Below, piece after piece: positions 24,420 to 36,699 of a stretch of 64,000 nt of DNA (its first letter is position 1; each line of letters starts with the position of its first letter). The stretch spans positions 203,186,034 to 203,250,033 of the forward strand of contig NC_134456.1 in the NCBI RefSeq assembly GCF_047948215.1, in the 5' to 3' direction. Made by a program: the position numbers and the translations under genes. The notes under the pieces are model-generated. The model was not told where the DNA came from. It ran no database searches and saw only the letters and a list, made by a program, of their open reading frames with translations. The DNA is from Lycorma delicatula. Its lineage: Eukaryota > Arthropoda > Insecta > Hemiptera > Fulgoridae.

Positions 24420-25189
24420 ACAATAAACACATATCGTACCGTGACAGGAGTTACTGGACCAAGGTTAGGAATGGATGGGAACGAAAGGGCTCGGTAGATC
24501 GTTCTCACGCCTCGAATTGGGTCTGGTCCGGCAGGTAAAGAAGACAGGAGTATAAATACTCCGGGGAAGACCAGTTAAAAATCACTTCGACGAGGAGAAT
24601 CTGCGAGACGTCAGTCAGCGAAAGCATTCTGCGAAGAGGACAGTGAAGGAGCGAATTTCCAGTGTGAATTAGGTTCGATACGATTAAGGTGACGCTACGA
24701 GTAATTCCAGTAAACAAGAAATACTATTGGTGAGTTACTATAAGATTATTAGTGAAAGAGATAATGTACTAAATTTCATTCATAACTGTTGGAGTAGTGT
24801 TATTTATGAACAGCAAAGGTATTTTAGTGAAAAGAACTTTATACTTATCTTATCTAATGTACTGGTGTTATTAATACAAGACTAGTGGTTAAAATTGTTA
24901 GGACTAGCGGTCATGCTATATATTTTGTCAATGGGACTGAATTCTGGTTTTCTTTATTTATTTATCTACCTGTAAATAAATCCTATCAATTACTTTAAAA
25001 TCTGTTTTGTATGTAATCTCTGTTTATTGACATTTATTTTTATTTGTTTGTAATAGAGGTGTAATATTATTATTGTTTACTGTTGTCATTATTCTAATTA
25101 TTACTGTGAATTTTTTTATTGTCTGTTATTATTATTATTACTATTATTCTGATTATTATTATTGTGGCTGTGATCACTATGATTAATAT

Positions 25190-26160
25190 TTGTTTATTTG
25201 TTGAAATTGGGCGGACCACTTACGTTATTATCGTTGACTCTGCCAAGAGGGAGGACAGGTTGGTTCAAAGCCTTATGAAGGCAATCCCTGATGTGATGAT
25301 GGCTGATAATTGAGTGTGTTTTTGTGGGCCTCCTGGACGGGTCGGTAGCTACTTACGCCGGTTAGTGGAATATTTTGGCAGAAGGAGTGACTGTAAATTC
25401 TAGGTGTTCCTTGACTACAGGGAATCGAGTGAGCAGGTGCTGAAGAGTCGTCTTCGAGAGAAGAGGCCGGCGGGGCCCCCTAGAGCAGCCGCTGTCGTGA
25501 AAGCGGCGGGGAAATCCTATGTAAACCTCCTGCCAACAGTGAAGGACAACGTATCGCCGGGCGGGTCTGGTGTTCTCTCGGCCTGTCAGGGGAAAGACCT
25601 ACTCCTTCGAGTGCGGGCCGAGGGGGACGATGCTGAGCGGCTTCTTAGGGAGATTGTAGAGAAAGTAGATGGTATAACAATGGTGTTGGCAGGTAGGAGA
25701 GTCCATGTCCTTATTAAGGAATGCCTTAACCATAAAGGAAGAGTTCATGAGAGATCTTCGTCGTGTTACCGGTGGCTCTGTTAAGACTGATGTGCTTTCG
25801 ATGAGACCTGTCTACGAGGCTACTCAGGTAGTGACGCTCGCTCTGCCACCCATCCTAGCGGACAGATTGCTGCACGACGGCCGGGTGCGGATTGGATGGG
25901 TGGTCTGCAGAGTATGCGACCGTCGCTGGAAGAGCGGTGCTTCCGTTGTTGGGATACGGGGCATCGGGCGAAGCTGTGCAGTGGTCCTGACAGCACCAGC
26001 CAATGTTTTAACTGCGGGGAGGTTGGCCATGTCAAGATGAATTGCCAGAAGGAAGCCGCTGCACTTCCTGCAAAACCTCTGGCCACGCTTTGGAGGGCCG
26101 AAGTTGCAGAAATGTACAGGAATTGATGTGTACTCGCTGTGGAGCGTAGAATTAAGGTGG
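25190..26160 (+). pseudogene. ORF1 (gag-like) of R1-type LINE, with three zinc knuckles, frameshifted
   Basis: ORF1 proteins of this clade coat the element's RNA and form ribonucleoprotein particles. Pieces in order: 'GRTTYVIIVDSAKREDRLVQ' from about 25210; 'KSYVNLLPTVKDN' and a Gly/Ala/Arg-rich segment to about 25730; then, after a frame change, 'TIKEEFMRDLRRVTGG'. 'TLALPPILADRLLHDGRVRI' and 'GWVVCRVC' follow near 25835-25920. After a further change come the CCHC knuckles CFRCWDTGHRAKLC (about 25937-25978) and CFNCGEVGHVKMNC (about 26005-26046). A third, spaced like CTSCKTSGHALEGRSC, lies at about 26060-26110 in another frame. At least three frame breaks plus stops show it is no longer translated as one protein. 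The minus-strand frames over it are shadows. Confidence 0.8.
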
Positions 26161-26265
26161 TTCCGTCGCGGATAGCCTCGTCCAGGAAGGGGTGGGACGC
26201 TCCGGGGTCTCATCATGATGATGAGTGGACAGAGACTCCTGGCGGAGCCTTGGGGGGGTAAATCA

Positions 26266-26480
26266 GACCTTAGTCCCGGTGGGGGATCCCTTAGGGGGTT
26301 TCCTTAGAAGCAAGCCAGGGGGTATGTAAGACCGTAGTTCCGGTAGGGGATCCCTCTGGAGATTCCTCACTAGAGGCCAGGTGTAAAGACCGGAGTCCCG
26401 GTGGGGGATCCCTTCGGGGTCTCCTCATTTGAGGCATGGTGAATAATCAAAAGACCGTGTCCCGGCTACCTGGGTGGGAC
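26266..26480 (+). repeat. Tandem 3' UTR units of the R1-like element, 58-65 bp
   Basis: Three full units begin with GACC at 26266, 26330 and 26388, and a partial fourth starts at 26453. Each has the order GACCg.AGTcCCGGTgGGGGATCCCTT.GGGG.TTCCTcA followed by a purine-rich spacer with GAGGCC or similar. The same elements occur in the 3' UTR of the 36 kb LINE. Each unit can pair GGGGGATCCCTT with itself, so a folded RNA is possible. Confidence 0.85.
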
Positions 26481-26607
26481 CTTGAGTTATGCCGTTAGTT
26501 TGAGACGATGGCACCCCATCGGAGCTGTAGTTATGCTTAATTGCGGGTTCGGCTCTGGGGAGCGGGGTAAACAAAGAGTAAAAACAAATAAATATATATA
26601 TATATAT

Positions 26608-28270
26608 TTATTATTTTTCATTAATTGTTTTATTATTGTCACTTATTATTATTATTATTATTACCATTGTCATACTATTGATTTATTTTGATTTATTTGT
26701 TTTTAAACCAATAAACTGTAATTACGTAAACATTGTAATTGTCAATCTCTGAATTACGTGATCGAGCCGCGAACACGCGAAAATATCAATTAAGCTCTGG
26801 GTTATTTTTAAAAATATAATTAAAATCATAACTTGATTTACCTTTCTGGTTGTTTCCCTTAAATATTTATTTTTTTATTTTTGCTCCTTCCATTAGTAAA
26901 TAAAAAAAAAAAATATAGCACAGAAGTAAATAATAATAAATATATTATTTATAAATCAAACAAACCTCTTATTTACTCGCCGGCTACTGTTTTGAAGCGG
27001 TACAATACAAAAATAAAATATTGTTTGTAGTTTCTGTATTACTATTTAATTATAATATTTCATCACAATTTATTTATTTAAACAGCTTTAACTATTATTT
27101 GTAACGAAAGATTAGAATATCTTAAATGACTTATTAAAAGAGGAATAATATGAGTTATTAATTAGGATCATAAAAAGAATAATGAAAAAACTTTCTACTG
27201 CGTTCTCTTTATAAGGCCGTAATCTAAAAAATAAAATAATATAAATTTATCAATAGACATGTAATACAATTAAACATTTTTTTTTTAAATTTGTTTCACA
27301 AGAATAAATAATCTCAAAAATTGTACCATACAAAAAAAAAACACAGCCTGAGATTTATTTTTAAAACAGTCTCTAATTTCACTTTTACCACATTGTTTTA
27401 AGTTGACGTATCATTACTGAAAGTATTGATATCGATCAAAACACGACACTCAGGTATTTTTTTAAGATTCATTTGTTTTCAGTAATACTTAAATCTTGTT
27501 ATAAATTGTGTATGTAAATATAATAATATATTTTATTTTTCGTTATTTTTCAGAAACTATTTGACCAATTATGAAATTCGACATAGCAACTTGTGTATTA
27601 AGGAGATTTATTCTGTAACAATTTTTTTGTTGTTGAAAAATCAGATAAGATGACGGGAAAGATGCTATATTTTAAGGTTTTGTATCAAAGATGGTAGAAC
27701 TTTAAGAAAATCTTATTTTTATGGAAGTAGTTTAGCTTATACAAAAATCACTGGACAAATCACAATTATTATTTTAATAAAGTAAATAAAAGCCAACCAA
27801 AAATGTTACTCTTATAAATTTTCCTAACTTTGTATGGTATCAATCTACCACAATAGTTTTTAGATTAAACTGAATACTACGGCAATTCGTGTTAATATGT
27901 TTTTTACCATATACTGTTCGCTTCATCCATGAATTTGGTAAGACTATTATTAGCTCGTTGGTCATTTATAGTGAGTAAATATTTCTTCTGAGATGAACAT
28001 TATTATCTGATAATCGCATAATTTGTGAAAAGAATAATAAATGATTCTGATATAGGAAGGAACTGGCCTATAACGCATAACTCTTTCCTAGACACACATT
28101 CAGTCTTTCAAGGTTTTATATTTCAACTACGGTGTATTAAATATTTCAAACCACTATCCGTGCGTATGTTGATTACTCGTTTATGTTTGTTCTTCACAAA
28201 ATAATGTTGCACGCTGAAGCAAAAGAGGATTAATAGATATAAATAAAAGAACATGTCCTGACTGATTCGT
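26608..28270. other. No gene seen; AT-rich spacer
   Basis: Includes an (ATT)n run at 26648-26662. No splice-supported exon or known repeat recognised until the repeat array beginning near 28.3 kb. Confidence 0.5.
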
Positions 28271-28327
28271 CAACGCCCAGCAAAAACTACTGAAGATAAA
28301 TTGATGAAACCTTTTAAACATGTTTTT

Positions 28328-29110
28328 CATACGGTGTAAATGCAAATTAAGAAAGGATTTCTTGAAATTCCGAATTTAAAGGGTTAAAATGGAGTAACAA
28401 TGAAATTTATTATTTTTTTTTAAATTTCTCTATAACAAATGAGGATATCAACTTGATTTTTGGTCTGTGTAATCTTCATGTGAATATCTAAAAACTAATT
28501 TCTAGATTTTTTTTTGAAATTCAGAGTTTCAAGAGTTAAAAAGGATTTTTGTATTTTTGTTTGAACCCGGCAATTTTTTTATTTCTTGTTAACAAATGGA
28601 ACACATCAACTTCACTTTTGGTATGTGTAAACTTTATGTGAATATTCAATTAATAAACAGTTTCTAGATTTTTCGAAATTCGACATTGAAAGGGTTGAAG
28701 AAAGGTAAATATATTTTGAACAATCATTGCAAAATTTCCCAATTTCCGACTATACACGTTCATTTGTATACACGTACTTCTTTCGGTGTAAATGCAGACT
28801 AAGAAAGGAAGGAGTTTTTGAAATTCCAGTTGCAAAGGGTTAAAATGGAGAAACACTGACATTTACTATTCTTTGAATTTCTCGGTAACAAATGAAACGA
28901 TCAACTTGATTTTTGGTGTGTGTAAACTTCATGTGAATATCTAATAACCGATTTCTAGATTTTCGAAATCGTTCTTGAAAGGAGCGAAGAAAGGTAAAAA
29001 ACTTTTGAACAATGATTGCAAACTTTCCCTTTTCGACTACACTAAACAAGACATTTTGTAGATTTGAGCTTGAAAATGCTCTTCAGATAAATATCTGAAA
29101 ACCATTTTCG
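28328..29110. repeat. Degenerate tandem repeat array, higher-order unit about 450 bp
   Basis: The block 'CGGTGTAAATGCA.A.TAAG...AAAGGGTTAAAATGGAG.AACA' occurs at about 28334 and again at about 28785. The subunit 'AACTTGATTTTTGGT.TGTGTAA.CTTCATGTGAATATC...TTTCTAGATTTT' occurs three times, near 28450, 28608 and 28902. Copies differ by many substitutions and small gaps. The minus-strand ORFs at 28650-29049 are repeated frames of this array and not a gene. Resembles interspersed satellite-like repeats of insects; no family name assigned. Confidence 0.8.
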
Positions 29111-29489
29111 GGGTTTTCTGAATTTTGGTTTTTTAAAGAGTGCGACGGTGTACGGTTCGGCGGTTTAATCAACACAGCCACTGGGACGCAACTACCTGCA
29201 CCTGTTTCCGATTACTTCACTAAGAAACATAAAAAAATGAGAAACGAAGTACGGTCACCTCCTACTGGTGATTATCGGGTAACGCTAAGATCCGGGCAAA
29301 ATACATTTTTACCCTACGAAGGACGGAGTAATCAGCAATGACTAACATTTTTAAGATGGAAATCAGCATTCTTCAGATCACTAAAAATTTCGGGTCATAA
29401 ATGACCAAACTGTTGCTCTGAAGAAATTACAACACACCGATAGTTTTAATAATTTGAACAGGCTTTAATTTTTATTTATCACTATTAAT

Positions 29490-29690
29490 CTTACAAGCAT
29501 GAATTTAATGAACACAAAGAGTTTCACAGGGCAGAGCCCCCTGGCTAGACGGGCTCGGTTCGCTCGCCTTGACCTACTATATATCCCTTGTCCGCGACAG
29601 GAAACGCAAATAAGCACATATAGCGTGGGCGAAGGGGATGCTATATATATATGTATGGAAAATTTTAATTCCATTTCATTTATCCTTAAA
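29490..29690. repeat. GC-rich patch, probable interspersed repeat
   Basis: An abrupt GC-rich block ('gggcagagccccctggctag...cggttcgctcgccttgacc') followed by TATATAT and 'gcgtgggcgaaggggatgct'. Both strands are open by chance because stop codons are rare here. The composition jump and compact shape suggest a mobile fragment, but I cannot name it and see no target duplication. Confidence 0.4.
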
Positions 29691-29699
29691 CATAATGGT

Positions 29700-32600
29700 T
29701 AAAACTGTACACTAACGTAAAATTTATAATGAAATATACGGTTTTACCATTTTTAATTAATCTAGTTTCTTAAGACATCAATTTTGAATATCAATCATTA
29801 TTCCTACATTTGTGCACTGATTTTTTTATCCCAGTGAACTTTTACTACAATACTTAACTTTGAAAAATGAATCTACAATAAAAAGAGAAAAAAAATCAGT
29901 AAATACATTAAACGTTCAAACATGAACTCATGGTAGAGTAAAATAATTCACAGAATAAAATCCCAACCATATGGAGGACACACGGTATGATTTTATGACG
30001 TCATTTGTGATTACATCATTTAAAAACGTACGTCATACTGCTATTAGTAAGATTCTGAGAATATCTTAACGTGTTCATTCCCTTTCCTGTGAGTAAAAAA
30101 GTGCAATATCATAAAGAGTTCTAGATTGATTTTTATTAACGATTTAATTAATATTTTTAATAACAAAATTAAGTTATAGGAGTTGAATATCAAAATAAAT
30201 GCTGTTAATGTTCATATCGCATGTATCTTGTAATGGGCTATTACCACTTTCCTTCATTATGCACACAATATAGTCGTGCAAATGACCGAGGACACGAACT
30301 TATAAATTACGATCCCGGTCCTACGTCAGATTCCAATTTTTCCATAAATAACACAGTAAAAAAAGAAACGGTATCACTCGGGTTGCTTTCTAACTAATAC
30401 TTAAAAAGAAAACAAAATTATTTTTAAAAAAGTAATAAATCTAACTGCTAATCAAGCGTTCCAAGTAAAATTTCAAAGTAGCGAATATAGAATACATCAA
30501 TAAACACAGTTTACTAAAGTATAATCTTAGTATCACATTTATCAGATATTTATAATCAAAGAAAGCGTAATAAAACATACCACTATTAACACAAATAGTT
30601 AACAGTAACTGAAAGGTATTGTTATCTATAAATTTGAAATAACGGCTGAAAAGAAGTTAAATGAAAAAAAAAGTCTTAAAACGTTTAATATGTGCCCACT
30701 GCCTTTACACCACTACGTATGCCTATTCACTCAATACTCAATGGTAAATAATAATATTGGGAATTACTTCCATTTAAAAGCAACGTGATATAGGAAGCAG
30801 AGATAAAACTCATTTTACTCTTTTAAAATCACTTTTACGCGCTAGCCTCTTTTTAAAAGAGGATTTTTTAAATACTCATTTGCTGTGTATTTGGATTTCT
30901 CCTGTACATAAACAAACCCCTGTCAATGTTCAATAATGTTAGTATTTTATACATATATATCATACACACATAAACATTTTTCTTCTTATAATATTTCTAA
31001 AGGATTACTATTAATGAGCAAAAGCTCCTGAAATTAGACAACGAGAAAGATAAGCGTTTAACGTACGTACGTTTGTAATTTTTTTACGTAGAAATTACTT
31101 TTTAATAGAATAAAGCATGAAAGTAGTATAAACTAAAGAAAGAGAATAGATTTTATTTTCGCATTTTCATAAAATATAAACTTGTTTATAAATGTAATTT
31201 CTTGTTATTTAAATGAGTTCTTAATAATGAAAAAAAAAATGAATAACAGGTATTACTGTAGTACCTAATATGTACCTAACTTTAACCTTCAAACTCAGAT
31301 GTTTATTTTCTTTGCCCGAAATATAATGGAAATGATAGTATTTTGTAACGACTCTTTTGTATTTTCTACACTCAGGAAATTGTGTTCTATAATGTCGGAA
31401 GAAGTAATATCGTAATTTAATGTAGATGAAAATAATGAAATCTTTAAAAGTAACATACATTTTTATTCATTTTTACGTACTCTTAAAAGTTCAAGAAAAT
31501 ATCAGAAAAATACTGTGACTCAATATTTCTCTATCGATACTTCAATATTAAACCATTATAAGGTCTGTCTAGTTAAAGTTACAAAATGTTACTTATTTTT
31601 ATACTTTTTTTTAAACACATGAAATATTACTTGCCCTTGACAAAAAGTATTGAATTTTGTTCTAATATTGTTTGGCGGTAATATAAAACCAAATCGTGTA
31701 GTTTAACAATACTGTCTATTAATTATTATTTATGCTATTTTTTTTATATTTTGGTTCCTAATTATTCATCTTATCCAGTGGCTTGACCGCCGAAAGATTT
31801 ATCATTACTTTTTTTCGTTTTCTTTTAACCTTCACGACAGGAATCTATTTCTTGTTCCGATAGTTCCATAAACAGGCTGATTCAGAAGGAAACTTGATAT
31901 GATTAAATGTAGCAGTCATTCAATTTTAAATACAAAGTCGCTTTTCACACACCAAATACTGTTTTTATCTTACATCTTAGGCTACCCTATAAAAAATTTA
32001 TGATTCAAAAAATCTTAGTCACGTCATCTCAAAAAAAAGATTGTGAAATTAAATTTGGACACCCAAGGCTATATGAGTGAGTTAATACCAAGAACACTTC
32101 ACTTTAATTAATCGCTTCCAAACGTAACTAAGTTTCTAAGGTAATCCAGTACAATAAAAATACGATGTTCAACACAGTTTATAAGGTTTATTCGCATAAA
32201 TAAAACATACTTTGAGGCGTCTTAGAATTAAAAGTATTCAATGCATGTTTTTAGAATTCTTTCTTTTTTTTCACCGTGCTGATAACGCTTTAAGAATTAT
32301 GACAGTGGCTAGTGTTAATTAGAACTGATTTAAGAACTGATTTAGAACTAAATTTGAACTGATTTAATGATTTATTTTGAAATTATGACCTACTGGGACT
32401 TTTTCTACCGTAAAAAAAAAGATAAGTTCATAAGATTACAATGAATTGATTAAGGATATGAAATGATTAAGTTAATAGAATTCCTTTTTACACCTTGTGA
32501 AGTTATACGTCTTATTGAATAACAAATAGATATTACCAGAAAAATAATGCGCAACATTCATAACAATGTATCACGTCTGTTCTAACAGCTTTAACATTTC

Positions 32601-35158
32601 GCATTCGGTACGAATGCGAAATTCTTTTTCCATCAACCAGGTTTGTAACATTTTTACAGTATAAGAGGTTTATAAACATTTTCTAAGTTAAATCTCGTGT
32701 TAAAATAAATGATACCGAATATTACTGAAGAAATTCGAAATTCGTATTTTTTTTAAGGAGAAAACTGGTCACCTTATGTTATGTTTATATCCTTTACATA
32801 CATACTCTCTTTCTTAATTTGTATTTGTTCTTAAATATAATATTAATCTTTAACATTATTGATAAAAATTATGATTGATTTCGTAAAGAAAATGTATATT
32901 TAGGTTTCGTAAATGGATAATCTTTATGGGATCTTTTATCTTCAAACATATCGGAAAAGTTATTGTTAATGCTTTAAATTCGAGAGCAAGAGAGACAAAG
33001 CGAGAGAAAGAAGAATGGCCTTTTATTCTACCGAGCTGGAGCAGGTGTTGTATATAATGGATAGTTTCATACCGGAAATGGGGCAATTAATTTGTTGCTT
33101 AACGTTATCTATCCCAGACTTCTCGTGATTTCGACGCATTTAAACCACCTAAAGCATAAGGGGCATCAATCGAAGTAGCTTTCAGTAGGAGTAATGGATC
33201 TTCATTAAACAGAGAAGATTGAAAGCGTCACTTGTACGGGTAAATGTAACCAGCATTTTGGTGGACTTCGGGTTTTAATCTTTAACTATATATTTACATA
33301 AGGGAAAAAATCAACGGAAAACCTCTTCGATCCGTTTAATCTAGTCTGCCTGATCAAGGGCTGTTCGTTATTCTTGGGAATGGCTATGCCAATATCAGGA
33401 GTGACATGATTCACGGATTACGATTATACCATTTAAAATAAATCGTCATCAAAACAGATTAGAGTGATGGAACATTTAACTGGAATATATTTTCATCTGA
33501 GGAAATAAAAGAACGCTAATTACATATTTAGACGCGCAATAAACTCTGAGGATAGGTAGGCGAAAGATGATGACTTCACAGTATCCATAATCCGAATAAA
33601 CATCCACATTTTACAAAGAATTTTGCTCGTTTGGTATAATAGATAATTAAAATCATCGGCAAGAAACAGACTTTAAAAAAAAATGTACGTCTGCAACTAG
33701 TGCGCGCGTATTTATGTAAAACATTTGCTCATATAAATAGAAAATATTACATTACTTCAACGTATATTTAATTGAAATGTTTCTCCGTTTTGTTTATAAA
33801 AATAAGTCTAGAGAGAGAATTATGGTGTATAATTTCAACCTAACTACCCGCATAAAGAAAACAATCTCCAATTAGTAACAAAACAATAGTAACGAGATTT
33901 GCTGTCAGCTGAGAGGAACAGCTACACAAACGCATATCCATTTTTTTAAGATATTAAAAAAAAACACACAAAAATCTTAATTTTCATACGAACAGTAAAC
34001 AAAAACTAACCATCCTATAGCAAACTGAATAAAATATAATATCTCTATTGTATCTTATCATTTTATAAGTGAATAAAATAAAAAATTAGCCCAAATCCAT
34101 ACATAAATAAGTACGGAATATTTAGTATAATTGTATAAATCTTTAAGCATTTTTTATTAAAATAAAGCAAAATATCAAGAAATTCATTTTCCTAGAGCAG
34201 TGAAGAAGTACCTAGAATAGGATGGTGTAGTATTCAGTGATATTTAACATTACACCAGCAGGGTGTTTTATAAGAAATGCACAATACTTATTTAAATTAT
34301 AAAGCTTGATACATATAAACATAATATTTTTTACTGTAGGTTTCATATCGAAATTAGAATACATAATTCTTCTTCAGTGTGGGAATATAGAACTCGCAAA
34401 GTATGTGAATATATGAGATAATCCTATACTTATTTCTGCTGATACGAAATTTTAAACAATATCTAAGTTTCTCATATGACAGAAGAATGGAGAATAAATC
34501 GTAAAAGCATTATGAAACTTCATATTCGCACGAGTATAGAATCATATTTTATGAAAAGCTCAATTTCAAATTACAAATTTGACTCCCGAGATATATTTCG
34601 TGAAATAACGAGAACAGAACCGAACTAAGAACAAAACCCGTAAATATTCGTATATTTTTTTAATGAAACGAGTGTTTACATTTATGACTGTACATTCCTT
34701 CAAAAAAAAGAACAGCCTCTCATTCATAAAAAATAATACATCCACCTCTATAAAAACAGTCAACAGAACTGTTTTCGTGCAATTCAACCAATACTTCGGC
34801 TAACGGGAAAGGACCTTAATATGGTTCCTTAGCCATTTTAATAAATTGTTGAACCGTTTGAAAAATGTTCCTACCAATTTATTTAAAATACGATTAAAAA
34901 GTTTTCATTCACAGAAACAATATTGGTCTGTCGATGAATATTTAAATAATAGTAATTAATTTTAAAAAAACCTTGAATTTTTTACAACCCTTTCAACATG
35001 TACATAAATACGAGCTAAAATAATTTTCTCTAATGCTTTTTGAATTTTCTTTATTTTAGTAATTTTTTCTGTTTATTATCTTCCAGTATTTACCTAAAAG
35101 GTATTTCATGTGTTTGTATTTTAATAATTAATATATACTTTTAAGCAAATCTAATTTT
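29700..35158. other. Gene-poor AT-rich region, 5.4 kb
   Basis: No coding exon or RNA gene recognised. Minus frames near 31.3, 32.9 and 34.6 kb are AT-driven, without motifs or splice context. A block at 33080-33430 is less AT-rich ('cctcttcgatccgtttaatc', 'gggaatggctatgccaatat') and might be an old repeat, but its class is unknown to me. Confidence 0.45.
32596..32622. repeat. Perfect 12 bp inverted repeat, 3-base loop
   Basis: ATTTCGCATTCG at 32596-32607 and its exact complement at 32611-32622, with GTA between. It could form a tight hairpin in RNA or be a protein-binding palindrome. No gene adjoins it. Confidence 0.8.
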
Positions 35159-35710
35159 ACTTCCTTGTACGAAGTAAAGGAAATATTTTGATCGCGAAAA
35201 ATTTCGGTTTTCAGATTTCAACGGAAATCCATAAACGATTAGCCATAGGATGTTGAAATTTTGGATTTAGGACTGTTGTAACATCTAGTTGCGCACCTCC
35301 CATTTTGATTGCAATCGATTGGACCAAAAAGCCCAAAATCCAAAATATTTGGATTTTGGACTTCTTAACTGCAGTAGTAAGCCCTCACTGAGAGATCTTC
35401 AACGATATATCATAAGTGGTACTTACTTTTATTGGTTCCAGAGTTATAGCGGAATAAAAGTTTAATTAATGAAATATTTGGATCTTACAAGGGCGGGAAC
35501 ATCGGTTCGAATCAGACTTCATCTCCTTACATTTTTTAACTCTTTTTTTTAATTTAAATGTATTGATTTATTAATAATTATTAACTTCTGATTGTAAAAA
35601 ACATTTTTACAATAAAAAAAATGATAAAATAGAAGTTAAAGAAATAAATTTTATGTACTTTTCATTAAAAAAAAATGTGTGTATGTAATTTAATAGGCGG
35701 ACAAGGAAGT
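35159..35710. mobile_element. Short element with perfect 10 bp inverted termini (MITE candidate)
   Basis: ACTTCCTTGT at 35159-35168 and ACAAGGAAGT at 35701-35710 are exact inverted copies bounding 552 bp with no coding capacity. The interior is less AT-rich at its left ('gatcgcgaaaaatttcggtt') and contains an inner palindrome CCAAAATCC...GGATTTTGG near 35333-35359. From memory, sequence starting this way recurs in hemipteran assemblies, but I cannot verify that. Target duplications are not obvious, so the real ends may lie slightly outside. Confidence 0.5.
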
Positions 35711-36235
35711 CATATGATGTCCACAACAGATTTTTTACTTTTTAATTAATTTTATATATTGCGATGCTGCTTCGATTTAAATTTTACCACGATTTATATT
35801 GATACATTCAGGAAAATTCTTGGGCAGTTTTTTTATTACCACGGGGTAGCTTCCTTACGAGATTACACGATGTACATATTATTATGTACCGATTAAAATA
35901 AAGTATTTATTTGTCTGAGAGTGTTCACCTGAATTATGCAAAATAAATATTAATTATACGAGTATATCATCAAGAAAGATCAAATGAAAATACAAACTGT
36001 TATATTACAATCAACACTTCCATTTTATTAAATGGTATAGTTTCTTGTATCAACTTTACGTCGGTAAACAATTAGCCGAGAAATAAATCACGTATACATT
36101 AGTAGGGTTCTCTTAGATTCCTTCAGTTCAATTTACAAACCGTTTACTTTTTACAAAGTTTGTATTACTAAATAAAAATTTCCAGATCATGTAATTTTAG
36201 AATTAATGAACATCTAATAATTTTAAAAATATACA
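35711..36235. other. No gene seen
   Basis: AT-rich spacer between the short inverted-terminus element and the 3' tail of the R1-like LINE. Confidence 0.5.
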
Positions 36236-36380
36236 TATATTTATTTTTTAACTCCGTTTCCCGGAACCAGACCCCCCAATTAAGCACGAACACGATTCTG
36301 GGAGGTGTCTTCGCCTCTAGTCGCCAGATGAAGGAAACCCCAGGCCCGGCTATGCCGTTCCCGGCCACCATCGCCCAGCA

Positions 36381-36457
36381 ACCGGGACTCGGTTCTTTGT
36401 ACTTCGCCTCTAACGGGGACACCGCCGAAGGGACGGCCCTGCCGGGACTCAGTCTTT
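36381..36457 (-). repeat. Two 3' UTR repeat units shared with the gag-only element
   Basis: On the minus strand, AAAGACTGAGTCCCGG and AAAGAACCGAGTCCCGGT start 60 bp apart (36457 and 36398). Between them lies 'GTCCCTTCGGCGG..TCC..GTTAGAGGC'. This is the same order as the tandem units at 26266-26480. The conservation links the two elements as one lineage. Confidence 0.75.
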
Positions 36458-36699
36458 TAGCTCAGGGACTCGGAGAATCCCCGCACTTCATCACCACCGC
36501 CTACCCATGCAAGCACGGGCGAACGGCAGCTCCGTACGAACCTGTCCCTCACTCCCTGATATTTCATTTGAAGTATACCCGACACAAAATCCGTCAAAGT
36601 GTCGAAATCCACCGGACTGCGTAACATCGTTCTTACGATGGTCCCTAACTCGAGATGCCCAATTACGGCAGCACAGTCGCGGCGTTCCTCGTCCCATCA

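Larger units (their letters stand above)
24420..26607 (+). mobile_element. R1-clade-like non-LTR element with ORF1 only (no ORF2)
   Basis: A GC-rich block in AT-rich DNA. The 5' part (about 24420-25110) is taken as 5' UTR and contains the palindromic box GGAGTATAAATACTCC at 24547-24562. A gag-like ORF1 with zinc knuckles follows, then directly the tandem 3' repeats (26266-26480) and a 3' end 'gcttaattgcgggttcggct' leading to an A/T-rich tail near 26580. That 3' end resembles the end of the LINE at 36.2 kb. This implies the 3' terminus is intact and ORF2 (endonuclease and reverse transcriptase) is missing entirely, rather than the copy being 5'-truncated. The 5' boundary is approximate. No target duplication found. 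Confidence 0.7.

Noticed and set aside
24420..24760. LTR promoter of an LTR retrotransposon
   Set aside because: No second copy of the sequence downstream, no primer-binding site, and the gag-like ORF is of the R1 LINE type.
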